From contig JAQRGA010000039.1 of NCBI GenBank assembly GCA_029237695.1, forward strand, positions 155,454-219,453: a DNA stretch of 64,000 bases, written 5' to 3'. Origin of the DNA: Conchocele bisecta. Taxonomy: Eukaryota > Mollusca > Bivalvia > Lucinida > Thyasiridae. Of this stretch, positions 1 through 13,005 are shown one piece after another (position 1 is the stretch's first letter; each line of letters begins with the position of its first letter). The notes under the pieces are model-generated. The model was not told the DNA's origin. It worked only from the letters and a program-made list of their open reading frames with translations, and searched no databases. A program made the translations under genes and the position numbers.

Positions 1-180
1 TTACATCCGGTCTACCACTTCCGGTATTACAACCCATTGATTCACCATGGATACTTTACATCCGGTCTACCACATCCGGGTTGCTACAGTCGAGTGATAC
101 CATAGGAACTTTACATCTGGTCCACCATTTCAGGAGATAATACTACCTGTGGAACTTTACTTCCGGGAACCAGCTTCCGG
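1..180. repeat. degenerate tandem repeat, ~52-bp unit
   Basis: Four diverged copies of a unit containing ACTTTACATCCGGTCTACCA start near 1, 53, 108 and 153. Each ends in a CCGG or CAGG-like motif. The array is probably cut off by the left edge of the window. No coding potential was seen. Confidence 0.6.
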
Positions 181-3100
181 AACATTATCGTTATTGACTA
201 TCATGTGATGTAACCACATCCGGCTTTGACTTTGACATTCATACTTTGGAAAATATATTGCATAGGCAATACATTTGATACTTTGATAGTGTATGGTAAT
301 ACTCCTATCATGGCATATCATGGCTAAAGGATTGTAGTAAGACTACATATATTGTTTATGGTTAATAATCCACTTGAAGTTGGATTATAGCCATATTGTT
401 GACTAGACCTCATATTGCGGGTGAGGCAGACCTTGGGACCTTGATACTCAGAGGTTACACTATCTATTGAGATACGCCAGCACTGGGGTAGCTCAGATGA
501 TTGTCATTTGTCCTCCAATGTTCGTTATGCCATGTTATACTTGTATGTTATTTCACTTTGATTAGCGATCATCAAAGTACTTGTGCATTCATACTATTGT
601 CCACTACGGGACCATTGAGATACCACATACCGAGTTTATTCGTCTATAGCTTTCAAGTTGCGTTAAAGTATAACAGTCGATTGGCTTACAAACCTTGTAG
701 TAATTGAATAGTATCATGCACAGTACAGTGATGTTCGCATATCAATGTATCATGTATTCCTGTGTGTTCCCCATGTAATATAGTGTACATTATAAGTGAT
801 TAAGTGACTACGTGTACTTATCTACTCTGGCCTATCCCTTACACTTCAACTGCATTGTTACCACTTTTCGTTCGTCAGATCAAGCTATATTGGCCATAAC
901 GTCATAACAATTGAAGTATACTTGGTTCATATGATAATTGGGGGAGACAATTTGTCTCGATCATTCCTGACCTTGGTAATGACCTTGACATAGTGTAATA
1001 ACTTAGACTGCTTCAGTTCTAAAAAAATGATTAATATAAGCTTTTAGAAATATTTAGTACAAAGTTTATAAATGAAAATGTATTTTTTTTATCTTTTTAC
1101 GCCTAATTTGCATATTCATGACTTAGGAAATTATCCAATCAAATCGGTATTGTGTTTAATGAACTCCTTGACCATTAAAACATATATGTAGACACCTTAA
1201 GTGTTCTTCTAGCACTTTTAATAAGAAAGATATGTGCAAAATTAATTTTCCAAAAAATGGCGGCACCTAATTTGCATATTTGGCTAAAAATAGATGTGGG
1301 ACCCAAGATTTTTGATGTTAACATTTTTTAAAGTATTTAGTATACCCCAAGGAACAAAACAAACATGGCGTACAAATGTTGTGGGGGGTGCACGGGGGGT
1401 CCTGGTAGCCCATAGCCTACATCAGCGTATGCTCTCCTTACGTTATCAGAATTTGCATAACGTATGTTATGTATCAGTGTAGACCCTGATCTTTATTATT
1501 GTCCGCCCTTTTTGGGATACGTGTATATTTTAATAAAATTCCCCACATATATGCCACAAATACACCCTAAAACGTAGACTACCAGTGTGAACATCGGCTT
1601 ACCTCATCAAACATATCGATGAGCCGCGTCGTGCGAAAATGTGCCTTATGGCGAAAATGACGTTATCGAGTACATGAGGTCGGAAACGCCGCTTCCATGT
1701 ACGCTTTTGACATAGCTGACGTCGTTGTTGACAGCTGGTGACAACCGATATAAGTGTATTATCGTGTGCTAATCTGTGTACCATTAGCGAAACAAACCAA
1801 TTGTATGTAGACCATTGACTATTTTAATTACCATTTTATGCCAAAATATAAATGTACGTTCTCTGGGTTGTTATGAAAATAAATGATCAGAAACGAGTAA
1901 TGTTGAGTAGCATGTGAGCTGGTGGTGTCGGCAGCCCAGTTTGCGTATGGACCCGATAAATAAAACAATTTCAGTGTTAGTATATCGTTTACGGAAATTT
2001 TTCATACATGTATGTACTGTAGATATGTGATATTAGATGGATAAAATGTTATGTAATGCTAGTGTGAAAGTTCAAAAACGTACAAGTAGTCGTAAACGTT
2101 ACAGTACATGTTACATAGCGTCTCCCTTGCTTTATACGCGTTTCTGATTTAATTTCATGTATGTGTGTCAGATTGCATTTAGTGAATACAATTTCGTAGT
2201 TGGTAAACTCTTGCATGTATCTGTAACGAAGGAATTGTATTACACACAATGTGATAACCACCGTGACTCATCAAAACTGTGAACATAATATGTGACGCGC
2301 CAAGCGAAAACCTCCTTAATGGGTCAAAAATGCGAAATTAGGTCTTCATCAGACTTAGAAAATTTGATCTCCTTCGAACAAATGAATATGATACATAAAC
2401 CAATGTTGTAGTATTCAACTGATAAACCATCTTTCTAGACCAACAAAGATACACATGTGACGTCAGTTTGTCGCATCGACGTTGCTTTGACAATACGTAC
2501 GTTACGTCGTCGTTATCAATATTTGCGGACTACAAAAATGCGCCTCCAATATGTTATCTACGGCTACAATTTGACCCATTCAAATATGTCAAAATTTAGT
2601 TAACTGTATATTTTATACCTTTAAACAAATAATCTTTGATGTAGAACTAGTAAATTGCCAAACATAATAGAACAGGGAAATCATTTTCCATGGAATCCAT
2701 CTTTTCTCTAGCTGTTGTTCAACATTCAACATAACGAAATGAAGCTTTCAAATTTATAAGATATATATGTAAATGTCAAATAAACACTTTGAGATGGTAA
2801 AATAACCAATATCTGTGTGTGTATGTTCTTTATTAATACTGTATTGATACAGCTTTGACAGTTGTATATCGCTCACATATCAAACACGCCAGATAACCCA
2901 TTGGAAAAATCACTCTTCCATGCGTTACATTAAAGAGATTGGTATGGAGCGGGGTAGCAATTTTGTTTCTAGTACGGAGCTAGCAGTAAAAAAAAGGGGG
3001 GGGGGAGGTGAACGATTTTCTATATATTTCAGTACTGACCCTGCAAGTTACACCAGTGTGATTTACAAAGTTAACTTACCCCACAAACCGATCAGTTTTT

Positions 3101-3680
3101 GTGGAGATAACATATTTCAGTATTTCATGTACTTTCAGTACTTTGATGCCTATGGTATTTGCTGATAAGTTACACTAAATATATCTACAAGTGTTATTAG
3201 ATCTATGTATACTGTCAAACATTGAACATAATAAAACTATGATATGCACATGTCGTGAACAAAACAAACGCACCAATATCGATTTTAAATCTATAATTAG
3301 CCGACCTGTGGCTTCGTAATTTGCCACCATCGCCATAATAGTTTCATATATACATGTGTCGTCGGAAAGATACATTCACTTATTTCAGAATTTAGGCCAG
3401 AATATAATTGACGTCATTTACAGTTAATTGTGACGTAATTTATTCGTGTAGACATAACGTCACCAAAGACCAAAAACCTAAACGGCATTCCTGGTGTTTG
3501 AAATTGTAAAGTATATGCACATCGTATCGGTGATTGAAACAAATTATTTTTTTCCGTAGAAATGAAAAACCAGAATGTGGATAGAATTTGGATAGGCCTA
3601 TGGCTGCACATATCAATAAATTTCAACAGCGCCCGATGGGGTCTAGAGGCTAGTCGGACACCCCGGGGATTTTTAAACAA
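181..3680. other. gene-free stretch, no recognised feature
   Basis: AT-rich sequence with only short reading frames (under 90 codons), none with a recognisable domain. Two short near-repeats (CTAATTTGCATAT near 1105 and 1266) and two diverged GCG(A)AAA-rich blocks (about 1620-1670 and 2290-2345) suggest eroded dispersed repeats. I cannot define their ends. Confidence 0.5.
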
Positions 3681-4200
3681 ATTAAAAATCGACTGTCCAT
3701 TCGTGACTCTCGCAATTATATTTACATCTCAGAAATCGGGAGGAACGTTTTCTGTGTAGCCAATATGACTGACGGACGGGCTAATGTACATGTACCCCGT
3801 ACTAGCAGGTAGCAAGTTTATGGGGAAATGCTGCTCTGACCCCAACTCCCTCGGCTGCCCACCGCCGCTACTAGCCACCCACCCCCCCCCCCCCCCCCCC
3901 CCCCCCCCAACCACTACTCACCAAGGAAATATAGTGTTAGGCGTGTCCTCTTAAACAGTTATTGTGCGGGATACCCGTCTCGACCCTGTCTATGAATGTA
4001 CTGCAGGTACCGATTTCTTTTTGTAAGTTTTCTTCAAATTTTATGTTCGCATTTATCTTCATACATTTGTTATTTTCATGACTGATATCCGCGCGACATC
4101 GAAAGTGGTCATCAGAACATTCAGAGCAAAATTATCCATTACTGTGTATTTTTATATTTGTGTGGGTTTGAATTTTTGATAATGGGCAATCGTACGGCTG
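3681..4200. repeat. dispersed repeat family A, copy 1
   Basis: Aligns by eye over about 480 bp with 6270-6795. Shared blocks include the segment around CATCTCAGAAA.CGGGAGGAA, GACGGACGGGCT.ATGTACA and AGCAAAATTATCCATTACTG. This copy contains an uninterrupted run of 27 C (3882-3908). The tail TTTGTGTGGG..TTGAAT recurs near 16,853. The family is not identified; it is non-coding. Confidence 0.75.
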
Positions 4201-5383
4201 ATTCAATTTGATATTTTGTTAAGGTGCATGTAAGTGGATACATATACAAATCATTAGGCTACGTCACTGGCGGCTACACTTATGTTCGCAATAAGTATGA
4301 ATGTGACACAATACCAACACACTAAATACTAAGACATGTTTGGCCCAGTGTCACTATGATGCGATAAGCCAGGAGCCGTGTATATTTGGCGCTACCATAA
4401 TTTTACATCTATGATACGCTTATTTTTCTGAAAATTTCCAAATTGTATTATGCTGATTTTCGAAACATTCGACAGGCGAAACAGTAAATTAAACGAATTA
4501 AGCCCTATGCCAAGTTCTATTCACGACCATTTTTATCCAAAATACGTGTCCCATTTAATGAGCCAACTGTTTACATTTTATTTGTGAGCCACAATTAGTA
4601 AAGCGTAAGGCTATAAATAGGACAACTTATTGCAATGACGCAACGATTTCAAGTGTCAAAATCCGACGTGACGTTGGTAAATGTAAGCGTAACTTTGCGA
4701 CGTAATTTTCAGGCTTTCATGACGTTTTCATTAAGGCTGGTTTTCACAGAGCGCGGCCCATTTTATATCCGACTGCAGTAACCATGTATTTACTATATAA
4801 TGACGTTGACGTTAAATATGAATTGATTACAATACCGGCCATATTGAAATTCACAATGGTGACCATTTTACTCTTAGAAAAAATGGAAACAACTCCAGTT
4901 TTATTGTATTTCATATATAGATAATATATTTTTTCAGCAAACACATACGTGCCAATGACAATATCATTTGAAAGCTACTAAATACTAGAATGTGTAATAA
5001 ATCTGTGATGTGGCGATGTATATAGCACCCTTAGTTTCGGTGACCTATTTGAGGTTAAAGATTACTGGTAGCACAGTACCAGTTAGAAATATTTTCAGCA
5101 GACTGTATTCAAAGAAATATGACTATAACCAGAATGAAAATACAAAATGTTACCACGACATTAAATTAATGTCAATTAATATTCGATTTCCAAATTCGAA
5201 ATGGGCAGCCATTTTGAAAACCAATGGCCGGTATCTCAAAATGTATTGAACTCATTCTGCCAATATTTCTTGTCCATAATAATCTGTTTTTCGCTGCAAA
5301 AATACCACAGATAATGACTTTGACCTCGCAATATATTTTCAATGGCGGCCATTTTGAATTTCAATATGGCGGCCATGTGCCTT
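4201..5383. other. gene-free stretch, no recognised feature
   Basis: AT-rich. Several GGCGGCCATTTTGAA-type stretches occur near 5210-5380, but no conserved reading frame and no repeat structure that I can delimit. Confidence 0.45.
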
Positions 5384-6150
5384 ATAGCAACTAGATTGGT
5401 CAGTAAGCGAGGCTTACGGAATACCCCCGCGTGGGCCCAGGTACCCCTAAAATATTTAAAAATGTCCAAGTGTGTGGGCTTGTGACCTTGACTCTGGGCT
5501 TAGCGGGAGTGGCATGCACGTGAATTTGTCACAGGGTAGTAGAGGTCCATTGGAGCAATGCGTGTGTGAAATGAGAAGCAGATCCGAGCAAGGAAATAGA
5601 AGTTATAACCAATTTATCTGATGTTAAGTTTTGTAAAGAGACTAAGTATGTGACCTTGACCTCGAGATCAGCGGGAATTTGTCACAGCATGATAGTAGAG
5701 CCTTAGAGGAATGCATGCATGAATATTAAGAATTTTCGATGAAAGAAATAGAAGTTATAACATATTTCTCTGATGTTAAGTTTTGTAAAGAGACTAAGTA
5801 TGTGACCTTGACCTTGGGATCAGCGGGGGTTGGACGGTCGTAGATTTTTAACAGCATGATATTACAACCTTAGAGGAATGCACAAGTGAAACAATAAGAA
5901 TTTTCAATGAAGGAAATGGAAGTTATAACTTATTTCTCTGATGTTAAGTTTTGTAAAGAGACTAAGTATTTGACCTTGACATTGGGACCAGCGGGGGTTT
6001 GAAGGTCCTGGATATGGTACAGCATGATAGTAGAGCCTTACAGGAATGCATGTGTGAAATATTAAGCATTTTATATGAAGGAAATAGAAGTTATAACAAT
6101 ATTTCTCTGATGTTAAGTTTTGTAAAGAGACTAAGTATTTGACCTTGACC
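5384..6150. repeat. GACCTTGACC tandem repeat, four ~150-170-bp units
   Basis: The phrase ATGTTAAGTTTTGTAAAGAG begins at 5621, 5773, 5941 and 6110, each time followed by GACTAAGTATxTGACCTTGACC, so the period is 152-169 bp. The 5' part (5391-5510) is nearly identical to 16,990-17,110. The same GACCTTGACC box appears in several other repeats of the window. I know this as a widespread mollusc repeat type; it does not encode protein. Confidence 0.85.
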
Positions 6151-6269
6151 AATAATTTTGTAATAAAGCATGACCCCGGACCCCCCTAGCAATATCGGGC
6201 CCTTTGGGCACTCAAGACTGGGCCCTGAGAATACAGGAAATGGCGTTTCACGCCTCTTAGATTTCAAAA

Positions 6270-6795
6270 TATGATAAAACAAACTAAAAATCAACTTCCA
6301 TTCCTGACTCTCGGAATTATTAAATTTACATCTCAGAAAGCGGGAGGAACGTTTTCCTGTGTAGCCAATAGGACCGACGGACGGGCTCATGTACATGTAC
6401 CCCGTACTAGCAGGTAGCAGGTCTATGGGGAAATTCTGCGCTGACCCACACTCCTTCGGCTGCCCGCCGCCGCCACTGCCACCCCACCCCCACCCATACA
6501 CACCGAGGGAATATATTGTTAGGCGTGTAGTTATTGTGCGGGCTACCCGTCTCGACCCTGTCTATGAATTTATTGCCAGTACTGATTTCTTTTTGTAAGT
6601 GTCTTCTAATTTTATGTTCGCATTTATCAACTGTACTATGCAGATTCCTTCACATTAAGTATTATTTGTTATTTCCGTGACTGATGCCCGCGCGTATTTA
6701 TTTAGAAAATGGAAGGAATAGTTGTTAAAATCGAAAGTGGCCAACAGAACATTCGGAGCAAAATTATCCATTACTGTGTATTTTCATAGAACGCC
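6270..6795. repeat. dispersed repeat family A, copy 2
   Basis: Second copy of the repeat at 3681-4200 in the same orientation, more complete at its start and with CCACCCCCACCC in place of the C27 run. It ends in the same ATTATCCATTACTGTGTATTTT. Directly behind it lies a small inverted repeat, TAGAACGCCT / AGGCGTTCTA (about 6787-6831), which could fold into a hairpin. Confidence 0.75.
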
Positions 6796-6839
6796 TATAT
6801 TCTCGTAAATAGTTACAGGCGTTCTATAATTACAATCGG

Positions 6840-7869
6840 TCGATGGGCCGAATGGGGTTCGCTGCGGGAAACTTCGTAAAATGAAAGTGTGCCAATACCA
6901 ACAAGATATATGTTAGTTCAATATTGAAACATGCTAACACCTGTAGACATTGATAGGTTATATTAAAATAATAATACGCATGTAATTTGCAAAAAAATAG
7001 CTTCCCAATGAAATTTAGTTTAAATAGATTATCCCGTATGGAGCCTCATTTAGAACCTCTGGTACATTTAGAGTCAATATTTGAACCGTTTTTCTACTAA
7101 CGCCATAGTGTCATGTGTCCATAATTTATTGGACACAGGACACTTTTTTTTAATGTAATATACCAACCAATAACAAATTTACGTTTAAAAGTCAGCTATT
7201 TGTTGTTAAATGCGATTGTATTTTCATTGTGACGTCATACTATATTTCGTGTCCTGCCAAACGCGTAATAATACAATGATTGGTCATATTGCCATTACAC
7301 GTACTGCCATCGTGATTGCTGTCTTCGTTGTTGATAAGCTCTAAATACGGAAATACAGATACTCATTGTGTACTCAACGATTTGTGAATGCTACAGACGT
7401 ACATTTCTGCAAATTTGCTAAAGTTGAGAGGACAATACGGCGACAGCCAAGAGACATCAATAATTGACCTACATTTTACATAAGTCTACTACTACTAGCT
7501 GCCAGAACACGAAACATTTGTTTCAGGTAGGAATTATTTCTTTATTACTGTTGACCAATATTTGAATCGTGCTGACTTCGACAGCACTTTTAACCACAGG
7601 GCTACTAAAATAATTCCATTGTATTCAATCTAACATGAATTCATGTGGTGGGGGATATTCAACATGCCTGTGCATGTGCCGAGTCATTGGTTTTCGCGAC
7701 CAATGTTGTTTCTACAATTGTTGTTTAAATAGCTAATTTCTAATTTATGGTGCATCTCGGACTCTGTGTGTTTGTGGCACCTCGATACTTGTAGATTCAC
7801 TTTGAATATATGTTTTCAGTCCAACAAGTCGATTCATTATCTATTTAGGCTATTATCTGTTATCTATTG
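6840..7869. other. gene-free stretch, no recognised feature
   Basis: AT-rich, short reading frames only. A small hairpin (GTGTCC..GGACAC, about 7117-7143) is visible; otherwise nothing definable. Confidence 0.4.
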
Positions 7870-10690
7870 TCTATATAGGCTTTTAGCCACTTAAAACAGA
7901 CACTACTTTCACCCCCACCCCCCCTCCCCCCCCCGCCAGTCAAATGTGTTTTATAAAAAACTGTAACAACAGTGATGAAAAAAGTAAAAAATTGAGGTGT
8001 GCGAATCCAGGTACACTGCATTTGCACAGCGGTGAATTTTCCCCGAAATATGAATATAGGCCGGTGCAGTATTTCTATTAAGTAAGTATACCTGGCTTCG
8101 CACCGTGTATGTGGCTTTGCACACACCAATATTTTACATGTCTGATTATTCATGTTGTTTTCATTAAGACAAGTGTTTTCAGAAAGTCACGTACACGTAT
8201 TTAGAAAACTATAACAACAGTGACCAAACAAGTAAAAAAATTGAAGTGCAGTATTTGTATTAAGTATTTGTATTGCAGTGGGTGGGCTTCCTAAAATATT
8301 TGTACACAGGGTACCCATGTTTGGTCTGGGGTGGTGATGAGGGACTTTTTTGCTTCATTGGGGTGACCTCACGAAATATGGGCGGGGGTGGAGACTGTAT
8401 GTTTGTTGGGATTACAATCATGTCTGTTAATTCTGCGCACCTAATAATAATTTTCGTGAAAATGTCCATATTCAGTCAAAATTCACTGAACATTTCAAGG
8501 CAGTTCTTAGCCAAGATAATCACGGCTAAGCAGATGGCTTTTACTATTTCATCTGTCGTCTATTATCTGTATCCGCCTAGCGGAGACCCAGCCAAATTTG
8601 ATCAAATATCAGTCCATTTTGTCCTTGAGTTTTGCGAATAATACGGGAATAAAATGATAACCAATGTCGGTATATTTGCATGTGTATTATTGGTTTATGA
8701 AGCAGATCTGTTGTTGATCTATTCATTTAGTAAGCAGGACCACTAATCATTTTGACCATGTTCTGAATAACTTTTTACCAAACTATTGGTATGGGATAAA
8801 TTGTGATTAGTATACCGTTAATCAGTGATTTTATTCCAAAATCAACATAATTTATTCTGACTTAAGCTGGGCAAAACATTACGTGAATTGTGCATTAGCC
8901 GGTGCGCAGAATTAGCCGAAATGACATTTTTTAAATATATGTTGTTGGGTTACCATAAATGAGAAATTCCACGACTTGCTACTAAATTTCTCTGTTTCGC
9001 ACTAATACAATTAGCTTACCATATTCTTGACACTTTTCTAAATAGATGCCCCTTCAGTTGTATGTTTTATGCCGTTGAAAAGAAAAAAATGTAAATGTAA
9101 AGCTATATTTACGTCATGTAAATGTATGTAACGGAAATTACATTTCTGAGACCCCTGGTCCCTTGAAGTGGAAATAAAATTAAAAAATGACGAGAACAAT
9201 TGGCTATACTATTATAAATGTAACAACTGGACTGTCACCCAATGGAATAAACACAGTTTAATGAATTATTGGTTCTACATCGAAACTAGAAAAACGACAC
9301 AAATATGTACATAAAATATAGAATCATTGATGTCTCATTATTATTGAACCATGTTATTGTAGTTGCGAACAATAACTCTTGCAATCTACTCCTGTACCGT
9401 CTGTAGCAGAGTTACTATTCCATTCATACATGTAGGCTTCCTCTACATAATAGCTAATCAGATCTGATTTACACTTTAGTTGTTAATTGTGACACAATTT
9501 GTATATTTTGCATCTGAAAAAAAAATATTATAAAAGTAATACGTATGGATCACGATTTGCCTGTTTGGCCCTCAGGTACGTTTTCATCTTTCGCTCTTTC
9601 TGTTACCTGGGAGTTGAATTGGGTTATTGCCCATTATAGAAGTAGTAAGATTATTACTGATCCTACTGCTTTTGGGAGCGGCCATGTGATTCTGGTGTGG
9701 CGAGGACCTCGCATCAGATCAGGATCATCCTGATTTAAGGGTTGAGTATATAGTTCTTTTATTGTAAATATTCATTTCTGATTTTAGGATTTTCCCCCCA
9801 TTTGTACATGTACTTGAACATGTACTTGTACAGGTAATATATGGGATTTATTACTAAACCCATTGACCCGGCCTTAAATGACCGCATCTGTTGATAACTT
9901 GACAGCCGTTAGACCCCAACAAACAAATAAATGATATACGTAGGCTTCCTCTACAGAATAGCTTATCAGATCTGATTTACGCTTTAGTTGTTAATTGTGA
10001 CCTAATTTGTATATTTTCCATTGGAAAAAAAAACTATTATAAAAGTAATACAAAACTTTACGTGGGTGGTCACGTCGGGAGAACGAGACGACGTAAATTA
10101 ACGGTAGTAGTTCCTCCATATAGGAATCACTATTTGCCTGGTTTGACCCTTCAGTACATTTTTATCTAGGCTCTTTTGTTACCTGGGAGTTGAATTGGGT
10201 TATTGCCCATTATAAAAGTACATTGTAGTAAGATTATTACTTATCCTACTGCTTTTGGGAGAGGCCAAGTGATTCTGTGTGGCGAGGACCTGGTATCGGA
10301 CCAGGATTATTCTGATTTCAGCGCTGAATATATAGTTGTGTTATTGTAAATATTCAGTTCTGATTTTGGGATTTTCCCCCCATTTGTACATGTACGTGAA
10401 AATATACGTGTACTTTTTTCTTTTTATATGAAACGTGAATTTCGTCACTGATATCAGGGGCGATAACCGTGTTTCCGTTAAAGGTTAATGGAAACTATAT
10501 TCTGTCTGCTTAGTTTTGTTATGTGCACTATGATCGTACTTTATAATGTGTCAATAAAAAATATTTGTTCGAGGTGACACATTTAATTGGTATATAAATA
10601 ATTTAAAAATGTCATGTCTCATTTGCATATCAAAATAGCCGCCAGATACCACCACGAGTCACTATCAGTAAAATCAATATTACTAAATGA
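7870..10690. repeat. long dispersed repeat (family B), plus-oriented copy
   Basis: Most of this block reappears as reverse complement at 55,690-57,620. Matching anchors include CTTCGCACCGTGTATGTGGC (8095) against its complement near 57,400, the TCTGTAGCAGAGTTAC region (9400) against 56,355, and the tail GTGAATTTCGTCACTG (10,435) against 55,870. A shorter copy of the end lies at 14,690-15,065 and a fragment at 10,990-11,110. I cannot name the family. A 122-codon frame at 8273 lies inside it and is not taken as a gene. Confidence 0.75.
9425..10390. repeat. internal ~530-bp tandem duplication carrying retroposon 3' tails
   Basis: 9425-9800 and about 9943-10,385 are copies of each other: both run from GGCTTCCTCTACA.AATAGCT through ATTATAAAAGTAATAC and GTTACCTGGGAGTTGAATTG to GATTTT.GGATTTTCCCCCC. 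The first copy continues into CAGCCGTTAGACCCCAACAAACAAATAA, resembling the 3' tail of the element at 13,280-13,645. This suggests that a retroposon sits within family B and was duplicated with it. Confidence 0.65.
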
Positions 10691-10808
10691 TTATATATGT
10701 ATAGTGGACCTGCACTCGAATAATTTTTTAAAACTGGCGGAATACATGTACCGTAGTTACACAATTATACACTTATTTAATTCTTATAGGCAAGCTGTTA
10801 TGCAAACA

Positions 10809-10974
10809 GGTTGAAGTACATTGTAACGGACCGATGGTCTATAAATACATTAAATACGCCTAAAAGCGTCCATAAACGAAAAAAAAAAGCTAAAAAAAAA
10901 ATAAAAAAAGTTTTGTTACTCCCTCTATAACACACACATATATATACCTCGGTCCGTTACTTCAACCTGTGGAT
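10809..10974. mobile_element. short terminal-inverted-repeat element (MITE-like), copy 1
   Basis: The ends CAGGTTGAAGTA..GTAACGGACC and GGTCCGTTACTTCAACCTG form a terminal inverted repeat. The left half (TAAATACATTAAATACGCCT..) matches the left half of the element at 12,021-12,233; the right half is mostly replaced by A-rich and TA-rich sequence. The related block at 15,045-15,065 reads ..CCAAACAGATGGGACCC without the insert and looks like an empty site. No coding sequence, so it would need a transposase from elsewhere. Confidence 0.7.
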
Positions 10975-10989
10975 GGGACCCCAACTTTA

Positions 10990-11110
10990 GCTGGTACATG
11001 TAATTTGCGAACCAGATCTCTTATTCACTATTCTGCAGAGGAAGACTATGAATGGAAACGTAACTCTGCTACGGACAGTACGGTTGTAGATTTCAAGAGT
11101 TACTGTTCAC
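10990..11110. repeat. fragment of family B, inverted orientation
   Basis: Contains ATTCTGCAGAGGAAG and GTAACTCTGCTACGGACAGTAC followed by CAAGAGTTA, the same order as 56,300-56,400 and the reverse of 9365-9450. Confidence 0.6.
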
Positions 11111-12002
11111 AACTATGAACAATGTGGCTTACTCGCTTACCACATTTATCCAAGTTTTTGTGAGTTTGATACCCGGGTGGGATGTAGTTCTCTAAGCACT
11201 GTTTCATGTTGGAAAGTTGCGGAGTCATTTGCTGAGTAATGGTTAATACTGGTAAGAAATTCAATAAAAGGCTAACCATGTACATAATAGTGTTTGATTG
11301 TTTGTTTCAGGGAAGCCGTCTACAGATCTTAGCCATCTGGATTAATTCGTCGAGCCTCTTCAACTTCTCCCTGCAGTCGAGGCAGACACCAGCAGGGCTA
11401 TTGAGATAGTATATGGGCGTTTCAGAAGAAGCAGATAAGGCGGAAATAAATTGTTTCTCATTCTACTGTTGAAGGACAAAGGCCACCAGAAGAATCGCTG
11501 CCCGAAGACACTACTCCACCTGGGCAACAAAGTTGCCAAACACTTGCGAAATGGGAACTGATCCAGTTCCTGACCTACACGAAGCAAAATATAGTGTCGC
11601 CATGACAGACTGTCATTATCTTAAGATCAGCGACATCTGAAAATATAACCCTCGAGGAAGAGCTTGAGAAAGACAAGTTCAGTTACAAAAAATTACCATT
11701 TAACCGGAGTACCATCCATGCCAGCGGCAGTGTTTGTGTGGTTCTTAACTCTGATTTCTGCTCTAATCATCTAATCAACCTGTTGAAAGGATGTATCGTG
11801 AAGACATGTTACTTCTTGTGTTGATGGAATTGAGAATGAATCTTATTCACACAAATCTGAGTTGTGCAGTTTTAAGATTTGTCAATATGTTTTGAATCGG
11901 TGACTCATTCTTGTGGTGGACAGAATGACATTTGTACATTTCTGATTATGTGACACTCGAAGGACTAGATATTGAAATGGTCAGAAATATATTTACTATG
12001 CT
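11111..12002. other. gene-free stretch, nothing recognised
   Basis: Less AT-rich around 11,330-11,640, with short frames on both strands (75 codons at most). I could not match any of them to a domain. It may be an eroded gene fragment or the inside of an unknown repeat. Confidence 0.35.
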
Positions 12003-12460
12003 TTTAAACATATGTGGCTGTGACCTCAGGTTGAAGTAACGGACCATGGCCTATAAATACATTAAATATACCTAAGAGCATCAATAAGTGAGAGAAAAAT
12101 AAGCTAAACAAAATGTATTTACTCCATGTGTGATATATGGGAGTAAATAATTTGTTTAGCCTATTTTATTTCACTTATTGATGCTTTTAGGTATATTTAA
12201 TGTATTTATAGGTATTGGTCCGTTACTTTAACCGGTGGCTGTGACTGGAGAATGTGGTTTATGGGATTTGTGACCAGTGTAGCTCCTGATCAAATAGTAC
12301 ACTCATGTAGCCTGATAATGATGTGGCTTGTTAGAAGCATGATGGAGATTTCATTGATGTAATGGTGAACAGTTCAGATCCTGTGCGGATATGTGTATCT
12401 ACACTGATCGCAAATCCCATAAGCCCCATTTCTCCAGTCACAGACACATATTTGAGCAAA
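12003..12460. mobile_element. palindromic element hosting a nested MITE
   Basis: The left end (CATATGTGGCTGTGAC, then after the nested insert TGGAGAATG..GGTTTATGGGATTTG..AGTGTAG) is the inverted counterpart of the right end (CTACACTGATCGCAAATCCC..CATTTCTCCAGTCACAGACACATA, 12,404-12,462). The arms are about 60 bp without the insert. The insert 12,021-12,233 lies inside the left arm. The CTGATCA / GTGTAG pieces belong to a motif seen in many places of this window (36,427; 46,590; 46,680; 63,070). Confidence 0.7.
12021..12233. mobile_element. foldback MITE, copy 2, with 11-bp target duplication
   Basis: Nearly the whole ~213 bp is one inverted repeat: AGGTTGAAGTAACGGACC at the left pairs with GGTCCGTTACTTTAACC at the right, and the inner AAATACATTAAATATACCTA pairs with TAGGTATATTTAATGTATTT. 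It is flanked by GTGGCTGTGAC on both sides (12,010-12,020 and 12,234-12,244), which I read as the target-site duplication. Same family as 10,809-10,974, and more complete. Non-coding. Confidence 0.8.
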
Positions 12461-13005
12461 TTTAAAAATCCTACCGCCAACCTAGAGTGATTAGCATTTA
12501 AGGTATTGCATTCAATCTTTGATTCATAAATTTCTGTTTAACGTCCACAGTCTATAAAGTCTATATTTGGTTGGTTTCACATGGTTTCAGTTATCTCTTC
12601 GCAATAAAGGATTTTACTTGAAACATCCAGAATAGACCAAAGACAAACTTTGTAGACTTTCGAAGGGAAACAAAAATTTACGAATTAATGATGATATTTT
12701 TTTGTGCTATTATCATGATATAATTGAAATCAATGCCCAATGGTCAAACTTGTAACAAATTACATGTGTACAATAAATTTCGACTTCGAAATTTGACTTC
12801 GAATGAAATGGTGCAATTGGTTGATATTGGTCATTTGCAGTGCATGATGTGAGAAACAACATATTGAGGCATCATCTGTAACACAGTGCCTTCAATCATG
12901 ATTCATACCCAGGCATACAAAGTATATGGAGGTGTATATAGTTTTTGTATTTTCATCCATCCGTAAGATTTGCGTTGAAGGTTTTTGGGTACCCATTATA
13001 TATGC
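12461..13005. other. gene-free stretch, nothing recognised
   Basis: AT-rich sequence without long frames or clear repeats. Confidence 0.4.

Noticed and set aside
3729..3914. Glycine-rich minus-strand frame
   Set aside because: Produced by the C27 run in a dispersed repeat.
8273..8641. 122-codon frame with hydrophobic stretches
   Set aside because: Lies wholly inside family B; the inverted copy does not keep it as an evident gene and no domain is recognised.
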